Assembly: GCA_021737445.1 (NCBI GenBank)
Contig: JAIPDY010000034.1
Span: forward strand, 1-19,702
Reading direction: 5' to 3'
Length of the DNA: 19,702 nt
DNA from: Desulfotignum sp.
Lineage (GTDB): Bacteria > Desulfobacterota > Desulfobacteria > Desulfobacterales > Desulfobacteraceae
In this document: positions 13,182 through 19,702 of the stretch, piece after piece
How the letters are laid out: the number at the start of each line of letters is the position of its first letter
Numbering within the stretch: position 1 is the first letter of the stretch
Program-made: the position numbers and the translations under genes
Notes under the pieces: model-generated
Told to the model about the DNA's origin: nothing
Databases searched by the model: none
The model's input: the letters and a program-made list of their open reading frames with translations, nothing else

Positions 13182-14738
13182 TTAAAATTCATATGTCAAA
13201 GATACCACTATCCGGTCATTTTTATCCCACTGGGCATAGCTGATATTATCAAAATTCGAAATATCCACCGCCCCCCTGTCGTCGTCTTCGTCTTCAAAAG
13301 CTTCAAAGGCACAGGTCATGGTCAGCCCACCCATAATTTTGTAGCTGATTTCAAACCGGTTCATCCATGAGAGATCTGAAATTCTGAAATGGGAACTGTT
13401 TTTAAACCGAAGGTCTTCATCATACTTGAATTCTATCCTGGATAACAGCTCGTTGATGCCGGCACGGCCATCCCGGGAGCTTTTCGTATAATCATCTGCA
13501 TCCTGCCTGTCAGTAATGATCTCCCCGGCATATTCCAGGGTCAACAGGATCTTTTCCATAAAAAGATATCTGGCATAGTCATCAATGGTATAGGTGAAAC
13601 CTATCACAGAGCTGATGTAATCATCATCACGGCCTTTATAACTGAGATTGAGCAGAGATTCCCCATGGATTTCAAATTTTCCTTTGGTGGTGGAAAACCC
13701 TCCGGCAAGAGAAAAAATTCTGTTTACCGTTCTGATATAGGCATCATCTTCTTTTCTGATAACCGAATATGGATTGGGTCCTGAATTACCACTTACAAAA
13801 AAGTCCCACCCTTTCCAGGTGGTTTTATATCTGGCAAACAGGTCCATATATTCCCAGGAAACATTTGGTGGATCATCCTCTGCATCTTCGTTACCGGTTT
13901 GGGTATCGTTCGAATCCTTATCAGTGTCATCATCATCTCTTTCGCCCCACCACCTGGAACTGGCGGCAGGATATTTTTTAAATGTATACACGGGCAAAAG
14001 AGCCAGCTCAAACTTGGATCGATCCATGAAATATTCCGCTTTGAGCTGCCACAGCCCAAACTGTTTGGGATCAAGCGGATCATGAAGATCAGATGGGCGG
14101 AACCGGTCTGATGGCGAATATAAAGTGGAGATCCCGGTATTGAAGTTCTTTTTTCCCAGAGTGATATCCATTGCATCCAGAGCATATATCCCATAAATCT
14201 CGTTAAATTCCACAAACCTGCGGTAATTATCCGGGTCCTGGGGCCAGGAAGCCAGACCTCTGTAAGTGTCATCCTGAGTACCCCACTCCGCCCATCCGGA
14301 CAGGTTCAGCTTCCACGCTCCTGTTCCGATCCAGGTTGAAAACCGGAGCAAAGACTCTGCCATATGCATGGTATTATCAAGCCCTTCCCGATCCTCGAGT
14401 TCATCAAAAAAATATCCATAACGAAGCCTGAGACTGGTATCATTATTATCCCATACCTGGCGTATCAGTTTCCATGCAATGGATTTGCTGGCCTCGGGTT
14501 TGGCAGCGGTGTCCAGTTCTTCAAACAGATCCATATCTGTATCCATGGATTCAACGTCTGTGCCGGTTTTCTCCTGTATGACCGCATCGGTTTCAGGCAC
14601 CTTTTTTTCCAACTCCTCAAACAGGGCTGAATCATCCTGGGCAATTGATGACCAGGGATAAAAACAGGCCGAAACAGCCCACAGCATCAGGGCAAAACAG
14701 ATCTTTGCTCCACCGGAATGCTGAAGCCGGAACATCAT
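13182..14738 (-). CDS. Outer-membrane beta-barrel partner of the RND exporter
   Basis: This 518-residue protein has a signal peptide (basic MMFRLQHSGGAK, hydrophobic ICFALMLWAVSACF, probable cut SSIA/QDD after Ala33). After it come an acidic lead carrying two LFEEL motifs (39-44 and 71-76) and then alternating-strand sequence typical of a barrel: LRLRYGYFFDE, WKLNLSGWAEWG, FELALLPVYTF, WDFFVSGNSG, RIVVSLTYEF. It ends in Phe, the usual signal for outer-membrane insertion. An Asp-rich loop (about 268-289) could bind cations. I cannot name the family with confidence; it resembles the DUF1302-like barrels found beside MMPL exporters. ATG 14738 overlaps the RND stop as ATGA, arguing for translational coupling and joint function; a longer frame from 14795 would hide the signal peptide. 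Confidence 0.78.
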   Translation of the reverse strand: MMFRLQHSGGAKICFALMLWAVSACFYPWSSIAQDDSALFEELEKKVPETDAVIQEKTGTDVESMDTDMDLFEELDTAAKPEASKSIAWKLIRQVWDNNDTSLRLRYGYFFDELEDREGLDNTMHMAESLLRFSTWIGTGAWKLNLSGWAEWGTQDDTYRGLASWPQDPDNYRRFVEFNEIYGIYALDAMDITLGKKNFNTGISTLYSPSDRFRPSDLHDPLDPKQFGLWQLKAEYFMDRSKFELALLPVYTFKKYPAASSRWWGERDDDDTDKDSNDTQTGNEDAEDDPPNVSWEYMDLFARYKTTWKGWDFFVSGNSGPNPYSVIRKEDDAYIRTVNRIFSLAGGFSTTKGKFEIHGESLLNLSYKGRDDDYISSVIGFTYTIDDYARYLFMEKILLTLEYAGEIITDRQDADDYTKSSRDGRAGINELLSRIEFKYDEDLRFKNSSHFRISDLSWMNRFEISYKIMGGLTMTCAFEAFEDEDDDRGAVDISNFDNISYAQWDKNDRIVVSLTYEF

Positions 14739-17476
14739 TTTGTCGCACCCATAAGCTGGATGGTTGTTTCCTTTAACCTGGTACCCAGTATCCATGAAAG
14801 ATTGCGGTAAAGATGAAGTGCAATCCGCGGATAGATCCTTTGAATACGTGCCATGCCTTTCCAGTCAATTTCCAGGTATTTGATGTCTGACAGTGCACGG
14901 ATGTCTGCGGTTCTGGGGCCGGGGTTCACCATGGCAATCTCTCCAAAAACCTCGCCCGGAGAAATCTGTCCCACAGACCTTTTTGTTCCATCTTTTTTAT
15001 ACGCCAGAATTTCAGCACTGCCTTCCAGCAATAAAAACATGCTGTGCCCATAATCCCCATAGGAGATGGCTGTCTCACCTTTGGGGATTTCCAGTACCTT
15101 GCCAAGAAGAATGACACGTTTGATCTGCCAGTGTCGGAGCCGGGTAAAAAGCGGAGAGCTTTCAATAACGTTTTTATTAAGACTCATCGCCACCATATCC
15201 CAGATGGTGATCAGCTGTGTGGAGGACAAAAGGATCGGCGTGATAAACAGATCTCCGACCAGGGCAAATATCATGACAAAAGCAGACAGAAATCCAAAAT
15301 TGACAATAGGAACAAAACTGGAAAAACATACAACCGCAAATCCTGATGCCAGGGCAACGGAGGTCGCCACCACCGGTTTGATTTCCGACCGGATACAGAC
15401 CTCTATGGCTTTGTGCTGATCCTGAAGCTCTTTCATCTCCTTATTATAGCGGGTCATGAAATGAATGGTGTCATCCACGGCAATACCGATGGCAATGGCC
15501 GCCACCATGGCTGTTCCCACATTAAGTGGAATATTGAAAAGCCCCATAACACCAAACACCAGAATAATGGGAAAAATATTGGGCACCAGGCTTAAAAAGC
15601 CGGCCTTGAAATTCACAAACAGAACAGACATGATTACAAAAATGATAAACAACAACAGCCCCAGTGATTTGACCTGGCCATAGGCAATACTGTCCGCAGC
15701 CGCATTGATCAAAATATTTTCTCCGGTGAACTGGGTTTTGAAATGCGTGTTCATTCTTGTATCAATATACGCTTTGATTTTGGCCACCGCCTGATTCAAC
15801 GCGTATGATGAACCGATATTATGGCGAATCATTATATTGACTTCAGAATAATCCGGAGAAACATACCGCTCAATTTCATCTCTTTGAAGAGTCAGCAGGT
15901 ATTGTGAAATCAACATTTTGGAGTCCGGCAGCCGGTAGAATGCTTCTTCGCCATTGTTCATTTCCCGGTGAATGAGCATCATATAGTCTGTCAGAGAAAA
16001 CAGTTTGTCAAACCATTGGTTTTCTTTCATAAAATCCAGAAGGCCTGATATTTCCGCCAGATTTTTTGGATCCTTGAAAAACCCGGGAACAGCACTGGCC
16101 ACACGGATATAAAACACCTGAGCCCCTGAAATTTCTTCATGGAGTATTTCACTTCTCACCCGGATATCAGATTCAGGCTTGAAATAACCGAGCATGTCAT
16201 TGTCCACCTTGACATTTAACGCAAAAAGAGAAACAAAAACCGCCCCGCCCATGAGCACACCAAACACCACCCATTTTTTTGAATTGATCAGGTGGATGAT
16301 TTTGTCTGCCAGATATGTCATGACCCGGTGGTTTAAACCGGCCTGCGCTTCCCCTTCTTTTCTGGGTTTGGGCCCGAAAAATTTTAGATACACAGGTGCT
16401 GCCATACAGGTGACCAGAGGATTGACAAAAAGCCCGAAAGAAGCCACAACACCGAACTGCTTTAGCATAGTGATATCATTTATGGTGATGGATAAAAACC
16501 CCAGAAAAGTGGTCAAAGCGGTCAGCAGTACAGCGGTTCCGGTTTTGGATATCATATAATCCACCGCCTTGACCTTTACTCCTTTGTTTTCCTCTAAGCC
16601 TTCAACATATTCAGACAAAAGGTGCATATCTTCGGTGGAGCCTATAACAACAATCAAAGATGGTACGATAACAGTTAAAATATTCAGAGGGATACCTGCA
16701 TAACCCATGAAACCGGCTGTCCAAACAACCGAGCTGCCGGCGGTGATCATCGGCAGAATGGCTCCTGTTTTGGACCGCATGGAAACCATCAGCAGAACCA
16801 GCAATACCAGAACCGATAAAGGCACCATGGTGGACTGGTCTTTGAGTATGCTTGAGGTTATCGATTTTTTTGTATAGGAGTTGCCCAGCTGAAAGATCAG
16901 CTCAAACTCGGATGAAACCTGTGAAATCAATGCTTCCACTCTTGCGGTGAAATTAATTACAAAATCCGGGTCATTGGTATCCGGGATCACATAAAGATTC
17001 AGGGCAGTGGCCTCTCCGTTTTCAGAGATAATATTGTTCACCAGCAACGGATTTCTCAGCGCATCCTGTTTCACCTGCCGGGTTTCTTCAAGGGTTTCAG
17101 GGACATAATCCATGAGCGGATTGGTGCTGATCATCCCTGCTTCACCCTTGAAGTTGGTCACTGAGAAAAGGCTCTCCACCCGGTCAACCCCTGCAAGCTC
17201 CTCACACTGGAAATGGAGTTCATCCAGCAATGCCAGTTTTTCAGGAGTGAACAGATTTACGTCCTTGATAAATATAACTGTGACATTGTCTGACCCGAAC
17301 CGTTCAAGGGTTTCGTTATAAAAATCTATGGACGGATCCCCCTGTATCATCATACCGGAGGCAGATGCATCAACCCGGACCCTGGGGATTCCAATAGCGA
17401 AAAAGGCGGTTATGGCCAGCAGCAGACATACAACGAGCCAGGGATGACGATGGCTCCACAACATCAATGTTTTCAT
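14735..17476 (-). CDS. RND/MMPL exporter fused to a cyclic-nucleotide-binding domain
   Basis: This 913-residue protein has the RND layout: TM1 (13-31), a large periplasmic loop (about 34-215), TM2-6 (216-375), TM7 (402-420), a second loop (about 425-605) and TM8-12 (605-760). TM4 carries GSTEDMH (279-285) and TM10 carries GIAVDDTIHF (Asp668, Asp669), the charged residues expected for proton coupling in the COG1033-type predicted exporters. The last 125 residues are a Crp-like cNMP-binding domain: VLEIPKGETAISYGDYGHSMFLLLEG, then the phosphate-binding cassette FGEIAMVNPGPRTA (844-857) with Glu846 and Arg855. There is no DNA-binding helix-turn-helix. It lies on the cytosolic side and may gate transport. 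Substrate unknown; lipids or lipoproteins are plausible given the LolA-like neighbour. GGAA lies eight bases before the ATG. Confidence 0.9.
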   Translation of the reverse strand: MKTLMLWSHRHPWLVVCLLLAITAFFAIGIPRVRVDASASGMMIQGDPSIDFYNETLERFGSDNVTVIFIKDVNLFTPEKLALLDELHFQCEELAGVDRVESLFSVTNFKGEAGMISTNPLMDYVPETLEETRQVKQDALRNPLLVNNIISENGEATALNLYVIPDTNDPDFVINFTARVEALISQVSSEFELIFQLGNSYTKKSITSSILKDQSTMVPLSVLVLLVLLMVSMRSKTGAILPMITAGSSVVWTAGFMGYAGIPLNILTVIVPSLIVVIGSTEDMHLLSEYVEGLEENKGVKVKAVDYMISKTGTAVLLTALTTFLGFLSITINDITMLKQFGVVASFGLFVNPLVTCMAAPVYLKFFGPKPRKEGEAQAGLNHRVMTYLADKIIHLINSKKWVVFGVLMGGAVFVSLFALNVKVDNDMLGYFKPESDIRVRSEILHEEISGAQVFYIRVASAVPGFFKDPKNLAEISGLLDFMKENQWFDKLFSLTDYMMLIHREMNNGEEAFYRLPDSKMLISQYLLTLQRDEIERYVSPDYSEVNIMIRHNIGSSYALNQAVAKIKAYIDTRMNTHFKTQFTGENILINAAADSIAYGQVKSLGLLLFIIFVIMSVLFVNFKAGFLSLVPNIFPIILVFGVMGLFNIPLNVGTAMVAAIAIGIAVDDTIHFMTRYNKEMKELQDQHKAIEVCIRSEIKPVVATSVALASGFAVVCFSSFVPIVNFGFLSAFVMIFALVGDLFITPILLSSTQLITIWDMVAMSLNKNVIESSPLFTRLRHWQIKRVILLGKVLEIPKGETAISYGDYGHSMFLLLEGSAEILAYKKDGTKRSVGQISPGEVFGEIAMVNPGPRTADIRALSDIKYLEIDWKGMARIQRIYPRIALHLYRNLSWILGTRLKETTIQLMGATK

Positions 17477-17565
17477 TTTTGTTTCCTAACAACCCGTGAA
17501 TTTAAGCGCTCATATATCAAAACTGCTCAAGATATAAAAACATTTACCAGCCAGACACAAACTGC

Positions 17566-18432
17566 CTATTCGATATGCCTGTCGCTGAGAATAAACCGCT
17601 CACTGAAAACCAAATCTTCGATGGGATCGTTGAGCACCCTTTTTTTCACGAGAGTCAGGGTTTTATGATTTTTTTCATGGTTGTCCATGATGGTTTTTCT
17701 GGGACGGTAAATTGTACCGGATATCTGTTCAAACTCAAAGGATTTCTGGGTTTTAAGCAACCTGTTCCGCCGATCGTAGAACTCAACCTTTACCGTGGTA
17801 AAATTTTGCATATCCACCCATATAATCCGTCTGCTGTATGAACTGGCACGTTTTTTTTCCTTATTGGCGGGAACAGCTTCAATAACGTAGCAATTTCGGG
17901 CAGTTTCAAGATGGTCAACCATTTCTTCACGTAAAATGGTGTAATCATAATTTTCGATATCTTCAGACTCCATATCTTCATAGGTAAAATCCGTGCCCAT
18001 AAAATAGGATTTTTTACTGCCGCTGGCGATTCTCTGCATTTTTTTCAGGGCCGGCAGATACAGCCACTGGTCATCCTCATTTTCATTTTCATGGGTTAAA
18101 AGTGCGGTGCCCTTAATATCGGCAGGTGTCAGAAAGACCAGAAGATACCGGTTCAGATCATTTCCCATATCCTTGGCATACCGCTTGACATCTCTTTTTT
18201 CCTTGGCATCACTGCTTACATCAACCAGCAGCATGACCTCTTCACCATATTCGGTCCGGGCCTTATGCAGTTCTTTTTGTTTTTCCATGATCTGTTGACC
18301 CGTATATTCTGCCGAAGCAACGGACAAAGGCAAAAAGCCTTCTATCATGCTGAAAACCACCCAGAAACAGCAAAAAAATAAAATTCCGGGCAATCCGCTA
18401 AAGTGACTGTGTTTTTTTTGAAAAAAATTCAT
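17566..18432 (-). CDS. LolA-like outer-membrane lipoprotein-sorting family protein
   Basis: This 288-residue exported protein has a basic start, the hydrophobic core ILFFCCFWVVFSMI and a probable cut ASA/EYT after Ala41. The mature part shows the signature of the LolA-like PF17131 family: QWLYLPALKKMQRI (122-135) followed by SYFMGTDFTYEDM (142-154). A long beta-rich end holds IIWVDMQNFTTVKVEFYDRRNRLLK and the YRPRKTIM strand. LolA-fold proteins have a greasy half-barrel that carries lipid chains across the periplasm; transfer to or from the RND protein encoded 89 bases downstream is inferred. AGAGAGG precedes the ATG at a good distance. It is the first gene of the envelope module and has its own promoter. 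Family members are often found beside MMPL exporters. Confidence 0.86.
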   Translation of the reverse strand: MNFFQKKHSHFSGLPGILFFCCFWVVFSMIEGFLPLSVASAEYTGQQIMEKQKELHKARTEYGEEVMLLVDVSSDAKEKRDVKRYAKDMGNDLNRYLLVFLTPADIKGTALLTHENENEDDQWLYLPALKKMQRIASGSKKSYFMGTDFTYEDMESEDIENYDYTILREEMVDHLETARNCYVIEAVPANKEKKRASSYSRRIIWVDMQNFTTVKVEFYDRRNRLLKTQKSFEFEQISGTIYRPRKTIMDNHEKNHKTLTLVKKRVLNDPIEDLVFSERFILSDRHIE

Positions 18433-18476
18433 AAGGGGCCTCTCTTTGGTATACAGGTCAATAGTAATAAAACATC

Positions 18477-18515
18477 TGTTTCAAATAGATAGATATTATT
18501 TCAAACAATTGTCAA
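18477..18515 (-). promoter_or_regulatory. Promoter and operator candidate of the LolA/RND/barrel module
   Basis: On the minus strand a perfect -35 box TTGACA (18515-18510) is followed after 18 bases by a weaker -10 candidate TATCTA (18491-18486). The near-perfect inverted repeat TGTTTCAAAT...ATTTCAAACA (18477-18486 and 18498-18507, one mismatch, 11-base gap) covers the -10 and spacer, a typical repressor position. Control by a regulator is inferred. The rest of 18433-18567 shows no clear terminator for the upstream ABC genes. Confidence 0.48.
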
Positions 18516-18567
18516 GAATTTTCATGAACCTGCACCAATTTTAACCAGGCCCGGACAGGTGATACCG

Positions 18568-19374
18568 TCAGTCAGCTTCTATTTCCATGCTTTTCATCAC
18601 CTCTGCCTGGACACTGTCCCAGATGGTGCGCTTAAGCTCCATATAGCGGGTGGACAGCTGTACATCGGCGTTGCGCGGATGCGGCAGGTCATTGACGATC
18701 TCCTGGGCGATCCGGCCGGGCCGGGCCGTCATCACCATGATCCTGGAGGACAAAAGCAGGGCCTCATCAATGGAATGGGTTATGAAGATTATGGTTTTGC
18801 GGTGTTTTTCATAAATGCGCACCAGCTGCTCCTGGAGCACCTGGCGGGTCATGGCATCCAGAGCGGCAAACGGTTCGTCCAGAAGCATCACCTTGGGATC
18901 GTTTGCCAGGCTCCTGGCAATGGACACCCGCTGTTTCATGCCCCCGGACAGATGATGGGGATAGCTTTTTTCAAATCCATTGAGGCTTACAATGTCAATG
19001 AACCGGGCTGCCCGTTCCTTGCGTTCCCTGTGGGGCATGCGCTTCATTTTCATGCCGAATTCCACATTTTCCTGCACGGTTTTCCAGGGGAACAGTGCAT
19101 ATTGCTGAAAAATCATGCCGCATTCCGGGGTGATACCTGTTACCGGTTTTTCATCTAAAAGAATCTGTCCACTGGTTGGCGCGTCAAATCCGGCCACCAG
19201 GTTGAGCAGGGTGGTTTTGCCGCATCCGGATGCCCCCACAATCACCAGAAATTCACCATCTCGCACATTCAGAGAAAGGTTCTTAAGGGCAACGACCTCC
19301 TCTTTCTGCTTGCCGTAAAAAATCTTTGTGACATCCTGAATGGATATCTTGACATCATTGCTTAACGGGTCCAC
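18568..19374 (-). CDS. ABC ATPase of a nitrate/sulfonate/taurine-type importer
   Basis: This 268-residue ATPase has Walker A GASGCGKTT (47-55), Q-loop IFQQYALFPWKTV (Gln90/Gln91), signature LSGGMKQR (142-149), Walker B VMLLDEP (162-168) and switch His200 in IFITHSIDEA. The Q-loop ALFPWxTVxENVxFG and the SRIMVMTARPGRI block are those of the SsuB/TauB/NrtD branch, which energises uptake of sulfonates, nitrate, taurine or pyrimidine precursors. The substrate cannot be assigned without the binding protein, which is outside the window. Translation starts at GTG 19374, supported by AAGGAGG eight bases upstream. The gene overlaps the end of the permease gene by 13 bases, so they are coupled. Confidence 0.88.
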   Translation of the reverse strand: MDPLSNDVKISIQDVTKIFYGKQKEEVVALKNLSLNVRDGEFLVIVGASGCGKTTLLNLVAGFDAPTSGQILLDEKPVTGITPECGMIFQQYALFPWKTVQENVEFGMKMKRMPHRERKERAARFIDIVSLNGFEKSYPHHLSGGMKQRVSIARSLANDPKVMLLDEPFAALDAMTRQVLQEQLVRIYEKHRKTIIFITHSIDEALLLSSRIMVMTARPGRIAQEIVNDLPHPRNADVQLSTRYMELKRTIWDSVQAEVMKSMEIEAD

Positions 19375-19702
19375 GGCAGCAGCCTCCTTTCAAATGTGCG
19401 GAACACCACATCAATTACCATGACCGTTATGCTGATCATGACCATGCCCAGCAGCACGGTATCTGTCTGAAAATATTCCTTGCCGTTCATGATCATAAAT
19501 CCCAGGCCTTCTCTGGCCGCCACCAGTTCTGCTGAAATGATACAGGTCCAGGCAATACCCAGCATCACCTTTAATCCGGCAATGATCTGGGGCAAAGATC
19601 CGGGCAGAACCACCTCTCTCATGACATCCAGCTTGGATGCACCCAGGTTTTTGGCGGCCCGGATCAACAGCGGATCAATGCTCTTGGTGGCTTCGATGAT
19701 AT
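19362..19702 (-). CDS. ABC importer permease (TauC/SsuC type), 5' end missing
   Basis: The frame is open to the right edge and encodes the last 113 residues or so. The incoming sequence IIEATKSIDP leads into the EAA loop RAAKNLGASKLDVMREVVLPGSLPQIIAGL, the contact site for the ATPase. It is followed by two hydrophobic stretches (LGIAWTCIISAELVAA and VLLGMVMISITVMVIDVVF) and the family ending RTFERRLLPW. AWxxxxxAELxAAxxGLGxMI is characteristic of the nitrate/sulfonate/taurine permease family. A TTG inside the frame at 19667 is not the start. The gene pairs with the overlapping ATPase as half of an importer. Confidence 0.87.
   Translation of the reverse strand, partial: IIEATKSIDPLLIRAAKNLGASKLDVMREVVLPGSLPQIIAGLKVMLGIAWTCIISAELVAAREGLGFMIMNGKEYFQTDTVLLGMVMISITVMVIDVVFRTFERRLLPWTR
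19383..19389 (-). promoter_or_regulatory. Strong ribosome binding site for a GTG start
   Basis: AAGGAGG on the minus strand lies eight bases before GTG 19374, inside the end of the permease gene. It justifies the non-ATG start of the ATPase. Confidence 0.75.

Overview
The window looks like chromosomal DNA of a Gram-negative, probably strictly anaerobic Desulfobacterota (Desulfobacter/Desulfotignum-like) bacterium. This rests on envelope genes with signal peptides and a C-terminal-Phe beta-barrel, on a PAS protein whose N-terminus and HisKA-only ending resemble the expanded PAS families I associate with sulfate reducers, and on mid-range base composition. Species cannot be fixed from the sequence alone.

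Left part (1-7540, all + strand): the 3' end of a YggL-like gene; a compact AT-rich ParD-like/ParE-like toxin-antitoxin pair with its own promoter and a palindromic operator candidate; a DmpA/P1-family self-processing aminopeptidase; and a 1732-residue protein joining a DnaQ-like exonuclease, a RecQ-type SF2 helicase and a UvrD-type SF1 helicase. A hairpin terminator follows the helicase. Immediately after it sits a complete IS200/IS605-type element (about 7551-8118) carrying only a Y1 transposase, with foldback ends.

Middle (8220-12291, + strand): a near-consensus sigma70 promoter (TTGACA-17-TATAGT) heads a tight five-gene operon: a Mth938-like small protein, a NodI-type ABC ATPase, its NodJ-type permease, a PAS-PAS-HisKA signalling protein that lacks a kinase ATPase domain, and a short-chain dehydrogenase. 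The SDR converges on, and shares stop-codon bases with, the minus-strand block.

Right part (19702-12288, - strand): first the 3' half of a TauC/SsuC-type permease overlapping a GTG-started TauB/SsuB-type ATPase. Then, behind its own TTGACA-type promoter with an operator-like inverted repeat, comes an envelope module: a LolA-like periplasmic protein (PF17131 type), an RND/MMPL exporter fused at its C-terminus to a Crp-like cyclic-nucleotide-binding domain, and an outer-membrane beta-barrel. At its downstream end lies a decayed MFS transporter with two deletions. The module covers inner membrane, periplasm and outer membrane and could move a lipid or lipoprotein-like substrate under nucleotide control. 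It and the exonuclease-RecQ-UvrD fusion are the two most interesting items here. No tRNA, rRNA or CRISPR array was seen, and there is no gene-free stretch above 300 bases.
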